DNA from: Brevibacillus borstelensis
Lineage (GTDB): Bacteria; Bacillota; Bacilli; Brevibacillales; Brevibacillaceae
DNA length: 64,000 bases
NCBI RefSeq assembly: GCF_003710865.1
Contig: NZ_RHHO01000038.1
Coordinates: 62,001-126,000, forward strand
Direction of reading: 5' to 3'
The notes beneath the pieces were generated by a model. That model was not told where the DNA came from. It did no database searches and was given only the letters and a program-made list of their open reading frames with translations. Below are positions 15,814 to 25,083 of this stretch, one piece after another (the first letter of the stretch is position 1; each line of letters begins with the position of its first letter). A program made the translations under genes and the position numbers.

Positions 15814-17927
15814 GGGAGATGGATGCGGAACTGTATGATTTGGAGATAGACCGGACCCCGGGCAATGTGGCCAAAACGGGCAAGCGGCTCGTTCGCTATG
15901 CGCTGCTTTTTAAATGGCAACTGCTCGCCGCGCTGCTGATGCTCGCCGTGGCGGTGGGAACAGATCTGGCAGGCCCCTTGATCGCCAAGCGGATGATCGA
16001 TGTGCACATCTCCGGCATCGAGCAGCCCTGGTATGTGACAGAGCAGCAAGGTCCGTATGCGGTATCCTACGGCGGCAAGCTGTACAAACGCGCCGACCAC
16101 TTTTCCGAGGGAGAGCCCCGCGGTGCGGAAGCAAGGGTGATTCAGGTGCAGCAGGATTATTACTTTGTCGGCGAACCCGTGCTGCTTGACGGCGAAAGGA
16201 CCATTACGCCGGAAGGGCAGCTCGCGATCACGAAGGGAACGGAAACCCGGACTTACGCGGCACAAAAGCTGGCAACGGGGGAGCTTTACCCGTTTTTTCA
16301 ACCGGAAATGAGCGGTCTGATCCAGTTGTGCGTGTTCTACTTTGGCCTGCTGATCATTTCCGCTGCTTTCAGCTATGGCGAACGATACCTGCTTCAGGCT
16401 ACCGCGAACCGGATTGTCAGAAAGATGCGGATGGACGTGTTTGCCCACATCAACAAGCTGCCGATTCACTACTTCGACAATTTGCCGGCAGGAAAGGTCG
16501 TATCGCGGATTACAAACGACACCGAATCAACTCGCGATCTGTACGTTACCGTATTGGCCAATTTCTTCTCCGGCATCATTTATATGGTCGGGGTATTCGC
16601 CGCCTTGTTCATGCTAAACAGCCAGCTTGCGGCCATTTGCCTGTTTATGGTTCCCCTTCTGGGCGTCTGGATCTACGTGTACCGCCGGTTCGCCAAGCGG
16701 TTCAACCAGGTGATCCGGGCGACCGTCAGCGAGATCAACGGTATGATCAATGAGACGATCCAGGGCATCGCCATCATCAAGGCGTTTCGCACCGAGAAAA
16801 AGACGCTGCAGGATTTTGAAACGTACAATCTGAGGCATTTTACGTACAAAAGCAAGCTGCTCAGCCTGAATGCCATGACCGGTCACAATCTGGTCGGAGT
16901 CATTCGGAATATCGCCTTTATCGCCCTGATCTGGTATTTTGGCGGCATTTCCATCTCGGGGGTGGAAGGCGTCATTTCGCTCGGCGTGCTGTACGCCTTC
17001 GTCGATTACCTGAACCGGCTGTTCCAGCCCGTCGTACGCATCGTCCATCAGCTGCCGAATCTGGAGACGGCGCTAGTGTCGGCAGAGCGGGTATTCGTCC
17101 TGCTTGACGAGCAAGGGGAGGAAGTGTCGGATCAGAAAATCGAGCGATACAAAGGACACGTCAAGTTTGAGGACGTATGGTTTGCCTACAAGGACGACGA
17201 GTACGTTCTCAAAGACATTGCATTCGAAGCGAAGCCCGGACAGACCGTGGCGCTCGTCGGCCATACAGGTTCGGGGAAAAGCTCCATCCTCAATCTGCTG
17301 TTCCGCTTTTATGACGTGCAGCGCGGCCGGATCACGATAGACGGGGTCGATATTAAGGACGTCCCTCGCCAAACCTTGCGCGATCACATGGGAATCGTTT
17401 TGCAGGACCCGTTCCTGTTCACGGGCACGATCGCATCCAATGTCTCGCTCGGAGACGATTCGATTTCCAGGGAGCAGGTGGAAAAGGTGTTGGTTGAAGT
17501 CGGCGGAGAGCGGGTATTGAAGCATTTGCCCAAAGGAATTGACGAGCCGGTGATCGAAAAGGGAAGCACCTTGTCGGCGGGGCAGCGGCAGATGATCTCC
17601 TTTGCCCGGGCACTTGCCTTTAACCCGGCGATTCTCATACTGGATGAAGCCACCTCCAACATCGACACGGAGACGGAAGCGATAATCCAGGATGCGCTCG
17701 AAGTGGTGAAAAAGGGCCGGACGACGTTTATCATCGCGCATCGGCTCTCGACGATCAAAAACGCTGATCTGATTCTCGTATTGGACCGAGGCGAAATCGT
17801 CGAGCGGGGTGACCACGATACCCTGATGCAGCTTGGGGGCAAGTATTATCAGATGTATCAGCTTCAGCAGGGGGAGCAGGAGTTGACTGCGGTGGAGGCA
17901 GGCTCGCTGTCACCGCGAACCGTATAG
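15810..17927 (+). CDS. bmrD: Heterodimeric multidrug ABC exporter subunit BmrD (YheH)
   Basis: A 705-residue partner of BmrC. It has a long extracellular insertion between the first two helices (about residues 65-165, with repeated charged segments) as in YheH, then the remaining membrane helices and an ATPase domain. Walker A is GHTGSGKSS, signature LSAGQRQM, Walker B ILILDEATSNIDTE with the catalytic glutamate, so the active ATP site uses this subunit's Walker motifs. The GTG start overlaps the bmrC stop (GTGA); ATG 15819 is possible. It is ~30 residues longer than the Bacillus protein. Confidence 0.92.
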   Translation: MREMDAELYDLEIDRTPGNVAKTGKRLVRYALLFKWQLLAALLMLAVAVGTDLAGPLIAKRMIDVHISGIEQPWYVTEQQGPYAVSYGGKLYKRADHFSEGEPRGAEARVIQVQQDYYFVGEPVLLDGERTITPEGQLAITKGTETRTYAAQKLATGELYPFFQPEMSGLIQLCVFYFGLLIISAAFSYGERYLLQATANRIVRKMRMDVFAHINKLPIHYFDNLPAGKVVSRITNDTESTRDLYVTVLANFFSGIIYMVGVFAALFMLNSQLAAICLFMVPLLGVWIYVYRRFAKRFNQVIRATVSEINGMINETIQGIAIIKAFRTEKKTLQDFETYNLRHFTYKSKLLSLNAMTGHNLVGVIRNIAFIALIWYFGGISISGVEGVISLGVLYAFVDYLNRLFQPVVRIVHQLPNLETALVSAERVFVLLDEQGEEVSDQKIERYKGHVKFEDVWFAYKDDEYVLKDIAFEAKPGQTVALVGHTGSGKSSILNLLFRFYDVQRGRITIDGVDIKDVPRQTLRDHMGIVLQDPFLFTGTIASNVSLGDDSISREQVEKVLVEVGGERVLKHLPKGIDEPVIEKGSTLSAGQRQMISFARALAFNPAILILDEATSNIDTETEAIIQDALEVVKKGRTTFIIAHRLSTIKNADLILVLDRGEIVERGDHDTLMQLGGKYYQMYQLQQGEQELTAVEAGSLSPRTV

Positions 17928-17937
17928 CGACGCAATC

Positions 17938-17981
17938 GGCAAAGGACCGGACAATAAGCTGCCCGGTCCTTTGCCTGTTTT
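17938..17981 (+). terminator. Rho-independent terminator of bmrCD
   Basis: GGCAAAGGACCGG pairs perfectly with CCGGTCCTTTGCC, followed by TGTTTTT. It lies between convergent bmrD and dctB. Confidence 0.9.
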
Positions 17982-17995
17982 TGCGCATGAGAAGA

Positions 17996-19201
17996 CTACC
18001 CGCAGTTCCGCAATAAGATGCGGGAACCAACCGTTTTGCTGCTCGCAAGGAGCAGTTCAGACTGCGATAATGACAGCGCTTTCGATTCTTGATTCCATAA
18101 ATTGGGAATTACTTCAGGAAAGCGCTTGCCCTCTTTTCTGGCGATGCGGCGTCTTTTTGGTTTCGCATGCAGCTCTTCCAGCTCTTTCATAATGGCAGGG
18201 CCGATGACCGGAGCGAAAGCATCGTAGACCGACTTCATCGCCGCTTGCCATACCTCCGTTTCTTCCGCTGTCAGCTTGTGGATCTCCAGCGGCATTTTCT
18301 GGAGCTGGTTCCACTGCTGCTCGTTGATGGCGAGAGCTTGCTGGTTGCTGTACGCGGTCGTTTCCTTCAAGGCCTCCTGGATGATGGTTTGCGTTTCCGG
18401 CGGGAGATCTTCCCAAAACTGCTTGTTCATGATGACGGCATAGCCGAGATAGCCGTGATTGCTCAGCGTCATGTACCGCTGGACCTGATACAGTCTCCTC
18501 GTATAAATATTGGAGATCGTGTTTTCCTGGCCGTCCACCTGGCCGCTGGCGAGCTTTTGATACACGTCTGTAAACGGGGCCCCGTACCCTTTCGCCCCAA
18601 GCGCCTGAAACTGGGCTTCCAGCACCTTGCTCTGGATGATCCGGAAACGCTGTCCTTTGAAATCCTCCGGCCTGCGGATCGGCCGATTGCTCGTCATCTG
18701 CTTGAAGCCGTTGTTCCAGAAGGCCATTCCTTTCATGTCGAAAGGCTCCAGGCTTTCAAACAGCAGTCTTCCGATTTCCCCGTTGAAGGCCTCCTCCACA
18801 TCCGTCTCGTCCCGAAAGGCAAATGGCAGATCGAGAACCGACCACTCGGGAATTTTGTCGGCAAGGTTGGAAAAGGCGGGGGCGATCATCTGGATGTCGC
18901 CGTTTCGCAGGGCATCGTATTCCGTAATGTCGGAGTACAGGATGCCGTTTGGAAAGACCTGCACCTCGATACGTCCGTTGGATTTTTCTTTGACGAGCTG
19001 CGAAAAGCGCTCGACAGCGAGCCCCTTTGGCGTGTTTTCCGCGACAACGTGACTGAATTTGATAATCAGCCGATCCTGCAAGCCCTCCTGCTCCTCGTCA
19101 TAGGCCAGTGGAGAAAAAGGCAGGTCGGTGCGAAACCCGATCAGGATCGCGCTCAAAAATCCGAGAACGACGACCAACGTAATGCTGAGAAATGATTTCA
19201 T
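17996..19201 (-). CDS. dctB: DctB-like TRAP-family binding protein, probable dicarboxylate co-sensor
   Basis: A 401-residue DctP-type binding protein (IIKFSHVVAENTPKGLAVERF, then RPEDFKGQRFRIIQSKVLEAQFQALG with the substrate arginine, then DGQENTISNIYT). Unlike the DctP upstream it has no lipobox and is held by a single N-terminal membrane helix (residues ~5-25). A ~50-residue basic tail after the family's usual end (AKPKRRRIARKEGKRF…) is unusual. No permease genes adjoin; instead it is divergent from dctS-dctR, the arrangement expected for Bacillus DctB, which works with the DctS kinase in sensing. The ATG at 19201 follows GCAGGTG; GTG 19210 is in frame. Confidence 0.82.
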   Translation of the reverse strand: MKSFLSITLVVVLGFLSAILIGFRTDLPFSPLAYDEEQEGLQDRLIIKFSHVVAENTPKGLAVERFSQLVKEKSNGRIEVQVFPNGILYSDITEYDALRNGDIQMIAPAFSNLADKIPEWSVLDLPFAFRDETDVEEAFNGEIGRLLFESLEPFDMKGMAFWNNGFKQMTSNRPIRRPEDFKGQRFRIIQSKVLEAQFQALGAKGYGAPFTDVYQKLASGQVDGQENTISNIYTRRLYQVQRYMTLSNHGYLGYAVIMNKQFWEDLPPETQTIIQEALKETTAYSNQQALAINEQQWNQLQKMPLEIHKLTAEETEVWQAAMKSVYDAFAPVIGPAIMKELEELHAKPKRRRIARKEGKRFPEVIPNLWNQESKALSLSQSELLLASSKTVGSRILLRNCG

Positions 19202-19286
19202 GAATGACACCTGCTTACTTTTTTTGTTGCCAATGCTTTTTCGATTTCAACCTCTCTTTTCTCGAGGACGTATGCGGCGGATACGA

Positions 19287-19322
19287 TATAATGGTAACAG
19301 GTAACCCCATGGGAAAGGAAGA
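19287..19322 (+). promoter_or_regulatory. -10 element and ribosome site of dctS
   Basis: TATAAT (19287-19292) without a good -35 partner, then AAAGGAAG (19314-19321). The ribosome site is seven bases before a CTG codon, which decides the unusual start of dctS. Confidence 0.5.
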
Positions 19323-19328
19323 ACCTCA

Positions 19329-20915
19329 CTGTTTAAACAATTAAAAATTAAGGGAAAAATCACTCTTCTATCGGTCGGAATCGTTTTGTTCTCTCTGCTG
19401 ATCGGCGGCATTATTCTTCTTGGAAGCATTATCCGCATGACGGAAAGTGAGCTGGGACAGCGCTTGATGACGACGGCCCGGACCGTGGCCCAAATCCAGT
19501 CCATCCAGAAAAGCATACAGGAGCCGGACGGCTGGAAAACCATTAATCCCGCCGTCCGCCGTATCCGGATCGTCAATGACGTCACCTATATCGTCGTATT
19601 GAACATGGACCGCATCCGCTTCTCTGACCCTCTGGAATCGAGGATCGGCACGGTTTTTCAGGACAAGCATGCGGAAGCTGCCTTTGCCGAGCACAGCTAC
19701 CTGCAGAAGGTCGGGGGAGAAATGGGAACGGCCTTGCGGGCATATGTCCCGCTGATGGATTCGCAGCATCAGCAGGTCGGCGTCGTGATCGTCGGACATG
19801 TATTGCCCGGCATTTGGGAGATCATTTACCAACAGCGGGAGAACATCGTCATCACATTTCTCCTCTCGTTGTTTTTCGGGATTTGGGGATCGTATCTGCT
19901 CGCCCGCCACATCAAAAAACAGATGCTCAATCTGGAGCCCGAGGAAATCTCCCGCATCCTCGTCGAGCGGACCGCCGCGTTTCACGCCATGCGGGAAGGC
20001 GTGGTTGCGATCGACATTCAGGAGCGCATCACGATCTGCAATGACAAAGCCAAGCAAATTTTTCATATCGAGGGAGATGTGCTGGGAAAGCCGATTCGCA
20101 AAGTGATCCGCGATACAGCCCTGCCGGAGGTACTGGAGAAAAGGCAGAACTTTTTTGATCACGAGCTTCACGTCGGCAACGCTCTCTTGTGGTCCAACCG
20201 GTTTATGATCAAAGTGGACGAAAAGGTAGTCGGAGCGATGGCGATCTTTCAGGATAGAACGGAAGTCGCCCGGATGGCGGAGGAGCTGACCGGGGTCAGG
20301 GAATTTGTCGAGGCCCTCCGTGTTCAAAATCACGAGCATATGAACAGGCTGCATACGATCGCGGGACTGCTGCAGCTGGGCCAGCAGGAGAAAGCGCTGG
20401 AGTACCTGTTTGACATGAATGTCCAGCAGGAGGAGCTGACCTCCTTTTTAAGCGCGCGCATTGCGGACGACAACGTAGCAGGTCTTTTGATGGGAAAAGT
20501 AAGCAGGGGCAAGGAGCTGGGGATACGTGTCGTCATCGACAGGCGGAGCCACCTGGAGAGCTTTCCGCCCTATTTGGATCATCATAATTTCGTCTTGATT
20601 CTGGGAAATCTGATCGAAAACGCCTTTGATGCCCTGGAGCAGTCCGACAGGGAACACAAAGAGGTGTTCATCAGCATTGCGCAAGACGAGGAATCGTGCT
20701 CGCTGCTGGTCGATGACAACGGAATCGGGATGGACCATGACGTGCAGCAGCACATGCTGGAGCGGGGCTTTTCCAGCAAGCAAACGGAACATCGCGGATT
20801 GGGGCTGTACCTGGTCGATCAAATCGTAAAAAAAGGACGGGGCGAGCTGAGCTGCCAATCCCAGCCCGGTGAAGGGACGAGCTTTTTGATCACGTTCCCG
20901 ATGAAGGAGGTGTAG
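19329..20915 (+). CDS. dctS: Sensor histidine kinase DctS (CitA/DcuS family)
   Basis: A 528-residue kinase for C4-dicarboxylate sensing. Order: membrane helix (residues ~12-35), extracellular PAS-like sensor (~40-165), second helix, cytoplasmic PAS (~215-320), the short H-box QNHEHMNRLHTIAGLLQLG near residue 335 characteristic of the CitA/DctS class, then N-box NLIENAFDAL, DDNGIGM and GLGLYLV ATPase boxes. No ATG, GTG or TTG in this frame would include the first helix. CTG 19329 does, and has AAAGGAAG at ideal spacing, so a CTG start is proposed. The TTG at 19386 would cut the helix in half. dctR follows after six bases. Confidence 0.88.
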   Translation: MFKQLKIKGKITLLSVGIVLFSLLIGGIILLGSIIRMTESELGQRLMTTARTVAQIQSIQKSIQEPDGWKTINPAVRRIRIVNDVTYIVVLNMDRIRFSDPLESRIGTVFQDKHAEAAFAEHSYLQKVGGEMGTALRAYVPLMDSQHQQVGVVIVGHVLPGIWEIIYQQRENIVITFLLSLFFGIWGSYLLARHIKKQMLNLEPEEISRILVERTAAFHAMREGVVAIDIQERITICNDKAKQIFHIEGDVLGKPIRKVIRDTALPEVLEKRQNFFDHELHVGNALLWSNRFMIKVDEKVVGAMAIFQDRTEVARMAEELTGVREFVEALRVQNHEHMNRLHTIAGLLQLGQQEKALEYLFDMNVQQEELTSFLSARIADDNVAGLLMGKVSRGKELGIRVVIDRRSHLESFPPYLDHHNFVLILGNLIENAFDALEQSDREHKEVFISIAQDEESCSLLVDDNGIGMDHDVQQHMLERGFSSKQTEHRGLGLYLVDQIVKKGRGELSCQSQPGEGTSFLITFPMKEV

Positions 20916-20921
20916 CATAGA

Positions 20922-21680
20922 ATGGAGAATCAAACGGCCATTCGCGTAGTAGTCATCGAGGACGACCCGATGGTGCAGGAGGTAAACCGGCAATTTATCG
21001 AGCGCGTTTCACCGTTCAAGGTCGAGGGGGTTGCCTCCAACGGGGGCGAAGGGGTGCAACTGGTCCAGGAACTGAATCCAGACCTCGTCATTATGGATGT
21101 ATTCATGCCCGTCCAGGACGGCGTACGGACTCTTCAGGAGCTGCGGGCGTCCAATCAGGCGGTGGATGTGATTGTCATTACAGCGGCCAAGGACAAGCCG
21201 ACCATTCAGACGATGCTCAGGAGCGGCGTTGTGGATTACATAATCAAGCCTTTTACGTTTGAGCGGATCAAGCAGGCATTGGAAAGCTACCGCTTGTATC
21301 GCAAGCAGTTGGAGGCGGACGGTACGGTCTCGCAGGAGGAAGTCGATCAGCTGCTGTTCCGGACAAGTATCGAGGGACGGAGTACAGACGCCGTGTCTGG
21401 TGTGGAAGGCGTTTCTTCTGGCGAAGCCTTTAGGGAAAAAGACCTGCCCAAAGGGTTGCACATGGATACATTGGAGAGAATCGCCCGTCAGCTTAGGGCC
21501 AACAAGACGCCGCTGTCTGCCGAAGAGGTGGCCGAGCGGGTAGGCATTGCCCGGGTGACGGCGAGGCGCTATCTGGAATTCCTGGAGAAGTCCGGACGCG
21601 TCAAAAGAGATGTGTCTTACGGCGGAGTAGGCCGGCCGACGAACCGCTACGTTTTGGCAGAGGCCGGGCAGAAGGCCTGA
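20922..21680 (+). CDS. dctR: Response regulator DctR (CitB family)
   Basis: A 252-residue two-component regulator. The receiver domain (residues ~5-125) carries the acidic pair EDDP near residue 12, the phosphorylatable Asp near residue 58 in LVIMDVFMP and the conserved Lys in YIIKPF. A C-terminal helix-turn-helix of the CitB type (LSAEEVAERVGIARVTARRYLEFLEKSG) binds DNA. ATG follows AAGGAGGTG six bases downstream of dctS. It probably activates dicarboxylate transport genes, the TRAP operon at 8.8-11.7 kb and the symporter at 7 kb being the natural candidates. Confidence 0.9.
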   Translation: MENQTAIRVVVIEDDPMVQEVNRQFIERVSPFKVEGVASNGGEGVQLVQELNPDLVIMDVFMPVQDGVRTLQELRASNQAVDVIVITAAKDKPTIQTMLRSGVVDYIIKPFTFERIKQALESYRLYRKQLEADGTVSQEEVDQLLFRTSIEGRSTDAVSGVEGVSSGEAFREKDLPKGLHMDTLERIARQLRANKTPLSAEEVAERVGIARVTARRYLEFLEKSGRVKRDVSYGGVGRPTNRYVLAEAGQKA

Positions 21681-21708
21681 GCGAAACGAAGGAGAGTGTC
21701 AAACACCA

Positions 21709-23075
21709 ATGATCGATTACAAAGATGTGCTGGGCTCGCTGTTCGACATCGTCCATATTACGGACGCGGAAGGAAAAACCTTGTACTGCTCCGAACGCTA
21801 CGGGGAGTTTTTCGGGATCGATCCAGCCGAGATGATCGGCAAGCCAATCGAAGACTTTTACCGGCAGGGGTATTTTACTCCGATGATCACGATGAGAGTG
21901 ATTCGGGAGCGAAAAAAGGTTCATACGATTCAGACTACACAGCAAAAACGCAAGCTGTATGTGGTCGGGACGCCCATCTTCGACCGTCAGGGGTGCCTGC
22001 TTGGCGTCGTGAATACCTCCACAGACATTACCGATCAGGAAAAGCTGCAGCAGGAATTGGAGGAAAACAAATATCTGGGCACCCTGTACCATATGGAAAT
22101 CGCCAAACAGAACAGGCTGGCCGGCGGCGAAAACGGCCTGGTGTACAGAAGTCCGAGCATGCGGCAGGTGGCCTCTATGGCGGACAAGCTGTCACAGGTA
22201 GACTCCTCGGTCATCCTGCTCGGCGAATCCGGAGTGGGAAAAGGCGTTTTGGCAAAGTATATACATGAGCGCAGTCCGAGAAAAGACAGGCCTTTTGTTC
22301 ACATCAACTGCGGCGCGATACCCGAGAGCCTGCTGGAATCAGAGCTGTTCGGCTACGAGAAGGGGGCTTTTACAGGGGCTGACAAGGACGGCAAGGCAGG
22401 GTTGATTGAGAAAGCAGACGGGGGCACGCTCTTTTTGGACGAGATCGGGGAGCTGCCGTTCAATCTTCAGGTGAAGCTGTTGAATGTCCTGCAGGAAAAA
22501 ACGATCACCCCGATAGGCGGCACCAGACCGAAAAAGGTTGACATCAAGCTGATCACAGCGACGAATAAAAACCTGAAGCAAATGGTGGATGAAGGGAAAT
22601 TTCGCGAGGATCTGTATTACCGCATTCACGTCGTTCCGCTGGAATACCGCCGCTGCGGGAGAGAAGAGAGGAAATTCCCGTATTGGTTCACTACTTTCTC
22701 AACCTGTTCGCCGGCAAGTACGGTCTTCACCGCAAGCTCAGCGATCAGTGCCATCAGATCCTGGAGGAGTATGACTGGCCGGGGAATGTCCGCGAGCTTG
22801 AGAACGTGATGGAGCGGCTGGTCGTTACTTCTCACGATGTGCTGATCATGCCGGATCAAATTCCGCAATATATTTGTGAGGCAGCCAAAGGAGCGGGAAA
22901 AGGCATCAAGGTCGAGCGGATGCTTTCGATGCAGGAGGCGATCGAAGAAGTGGAAAAGCAGTTGCTGCAGCGTGCATACGACGTCCACAAGACGACCACC
23001 AAGGTGGCGAAAGCACTGGGGATCAGTCAGCCGAGCGCGAGCAGAAAACTGCGGAAGCACGCGATTCTTTCCTGA
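21709..23075 (+). pseudogene. PAS-AAA+ sigma-54-dependent activator, interrupted by a one-base deletion
   Basis: The first frame (21709 on) gives a PAS domain (residues ~5-115) and an AAA+ domain with Walker A GESGVGKG, the sigma-54-contacting loop GAFTGA (~residue 218) and Walker B GTLFLDEIGELP. Near 22643 the sequence reads CTGGAATACCGCCG where the family needs LEIPPLRERREEIP; restoring one A brings the frame into the downstream segment that completes the AAA+ domain and ends at 23075 with a TyrR/Fis-type HTH (TTKVAKALGISQPSASRKLRKH). As written, the protein loses the DNA-binding domain. It is either a real recent frameshift or a sequencing error; everything else is intact. The neighbouring peptide-binding gene has a sigma-54 promoter and is the probable target. 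Confidence 0.85.
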
Positions 23076-23083
23076 ATCGATCC

Positions 23084-23097
23084 ATGCAAATATGCAT
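23084..23097 (+). promoter_or_regulatory. Candidate upstream activator site
   Basis: ATGCAAATATGCAT is a dyad with ATGCA/TGCAT arms, ~100 bp upstream of the -24/-12 promoter and just after the activator gene. This is a usual distance for a sigma-54 enhancer. Confidence 0.4.
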
Positions 23098-23183
23098 ACC
23101 TGTCTGCTTTTCTTTTTTGCTTTATTGTGCCAAAGTCTATTCGATTGTGAATAATAGGGGAGTCGTTGGAAGCGCCGATGATC

Positions 23184-23200
23184 CTGGTACAGTTTTTGCA
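23184..23200 (+). promoter_or_regulatory. Sigma-54 (-24/-12) promoter
   Basis: CTGGTACAGTTTTTGCA matches YTGGCACRNNNNTTGCW, with GG and GC separated by exactly 10 bases. The start point would be near 23211, leaving a short leader with AGGAGG at 23221. Confidence 0.72.
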
Positions 23201-23235
23201 ATATTTCAACACGAAAAAGCAGGAGGTATGTGATC

Positions 23236-24939
23236 TTGAGACGGCGAGCTTCGTTTCGACTCAGTTCCTTGCTTGTGCTGGCAGTATGTTTGGCCGGTTG
23301 CATGGGCAGCAGCAGCTCTGCACCGGCCGGGAGTCAGGCGCCGGGGGCGGCAGGCTCAGCTCAGCCATCGGTGCCCACCGGCGAATCGGCTTCTGCTGTG
23401 AATGAAACAATTTCTTCTGATAGTGAAATTGTTTTCGCCACCGGTGATTTGCAGGTACTCAGGATGAACATGGAGGAGCCGGCTACGCTCGACCCGACGT
23501 TTGCCGAGGACACTGTCTCCGGTGCTGTCATCCGCGCCATCTTTGACGGCCTGACAAGGCTGGATGAAGCGGGAAACCCGATCAATTCCATCGCGTCGGA
23601 CATGAAGGTCTCGGATGATAAAACGACGTATACGTTTGCCTTGCGGGATGCGACGTGGAGCAACGGCGATCCGGTTACAGCCCATGACTTTGAGTTTGCC
23701 TGGAAGCACGCCCTGGACCCGAAGACAGGCTCGCAGGCAGCGTATCAGTTTTACAGCTTGAAAAACGCCCAGGCGTTTGCGGCAGGGAAGGCTGCGCGAG
23801 ACGATGTGGGCGTGAAGGCGCTGGATGACAAAACCTTGCAGGTTGTGCTGGAGCACCCGATGCCCTTCTTTCCGACACTGGTCTCCTTTTTGATGCCGAT
23901 CAATAAAAACGTGGCAGAATCAAACCCGGACTGGGCCAAGGACCCGAAAACACTGGTCGGGAACGGCCCGTTCAAGCTTGATACGTGGGAGCACAAGAAC
24001 AAGCTGGTCCTCGTCAAGAATGACACCTATTGGGAGCGTGACGTCGTCAAGCTGGAGCGAATCGAATTCTCGATGATTTCCGATGCCAATACGGAGCTTG
24101 CCATGTTTGAGAACGGCGATTTGGACTGGGCAGGCGGGCCGATCAGCAGCTTGCCTGTGGATGCCGTGGAGCCGCTGCGTCGGGAGGGGAAGCTCGTCGC
24201 CAAACCGAAAGCGACGTCGTACTATATCCGCTTCAACGCCGAACGGCCGCCCTTTACCAATGCGAAGATACGCAAAGCGTTTGCCTATGCCATCAACCGA
24301 AAGGAAATCGCTGACAACATCGGGCAGGCAGGCCAGACGCCCTTGATGGGCATCACGCCGATCACCGCTTCGCTAAAGCCGGATGGTTTTTTCGCAGACA
24401 ACCAGCCGGAGGAGGCGCGAAGACTGTTGGCCGAAGGGATGAAGGAGCTGGGCATCTCCAGGCTGCCAAGGATCAGCTACCTGTACAATACCAATGATCG
24501 CAACAGGGCGATTGCCGAAGCCCTGCAAGCTGTCTGGAAAAAGCAGCTGGGCGTGGATGTGAAGCTGGTGAACAAGGAAACGAAGGTATACCTCGACGAC
24601 CAGGAGCAGGGCAATTTTGAGATTGCCCGCTCCAGTTGGACGGCTGACTACAATGATCCGGTCAATTTCCTGCAAAAATTTATCGAGAAGTACAGCTCCA
24701 GCAACATTACCCGCTGGCACAATCCGGTCTACACCGAGCTGATCAAAAAGTCGTATCGGGAGACAGCCGAGCAAAAACGAAGGCAAATCCTGCTGGAGGC
24801 CGAGGCGCTCCTGATGGAGGAGATGCCGCTGACCGGCATTTTCAGCGACGTCAATGCCTGGGTTCAGAGCGAAAAGGTAAAAGGGGTTCGCGTCGATTCG
24901 CTGAGCAAAATCGATTTCAAATGGGCCTATAAAGAATAG
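23236..24939 (+). CDS. Oligopeptide-binding lipoprotein (OppA/DppE family, SBP_bac_5)
   Basis: A 567-residue extracytoplasmic binding protein for an ABC peptide importer. It has a lipobox LAGC about 20 residues in, then a Ser/Ala/Gly-rich linker, and a full SBP_bac_5 domain (PATLDPTFAEDTVSGAVIRAIFDGLTRLDEAGN near the start; KAFAYAINRKEIADNI in the middle; a C-terminal MPLTGIFSDVNAWV). TTG 23236 has AGGAGG at nine bases; GTG 23230 has only three, so TTG is preferred. No permease genes follow, so it must work with a permease encoded elsewhere. Placement behind a sigma-54 promoter and before an LD-carboxypeptidase suggests capture of peptides, possibly from murein. Confidence 0.9.
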   Translation: MRRRASFRLSSLLVLAVCLAGCMGSSSSAPAGSQAPGAAGSAQPSVPTGESASAVNETISSDSEIVFATGDLQVLRMNMEEPATLDPTFAEDTVSGAVIRAIFDGLTRLDEAGNPINSIASDMKVSDDKTTYTFALRDATWSNGDPVTAHDFEFAWKHALDPKTGSQAAYQFYSLKNAQAFAAGKAARDDVGVKALDDKTLQVVLEHPMPFFPTLVSFLMPINKNVAESNPDWAKDPKTLVGNGPFKLDTWEHKNKLVLVKNDTYWERDVVKLERIEFSMISDANTELAMFENGDLDWAGGPISSLPVDAVEPLRREGKLVAKPKATSYYIRFNAERPPFTNAKIRKAFAYAINRKEIADNIGQAGQTPLMGITPITASLKPDGFFADNQPEEARRLLAEGMKELGISRLPRISYLYNTNDRNRAIAEALQAVWKKQLGVDVKLVNKETKVYLDDQEQGNFEIARSSWTADYNDPVNFLQKFIEKYSSSNITRWHNPVYTELIKKSYRETAEQKRRQILLEAEALLMEEMPLTGIFSDVNAWVQSEKVKGVRVDSLSKIDFKWAYKE

Positions 24940-24946
24940 AATGCAA

Positions 24947-25061
24947 GACTCGCGCACGAGAAATTGTGGTATGGCCAAAAGCAGCAGTAGCAAAGCTTCG
25001 CATTGGAAGCGCGAAGCGGATGTCGTCTGCTGAAGCTGGCTCTATCCTCCCGGCGCGAGTC
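24947..25061 (+). repeat. Nested inverted repeat between the peptide-binding and LD-carboxypeptidase genes
   Basis: Three nested perfect arms: GACTCGCGC (24947-24955) with GCGCGAGTC (25053-25061); CAGCAG (24982-24987) with CTGCTG (25027-25032); GCTTCGC (24995-25001) with GCGAAGC (25011-25017). No T-run follows. It fills the whole gap and ends ~10 bases before the next ribosome site, so it may be a processing, stability or regulatory RNA structure. Confidence 0.65.
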
Positions 25062-25083
25062 CATACTGAGAGGAGAAAACGGG

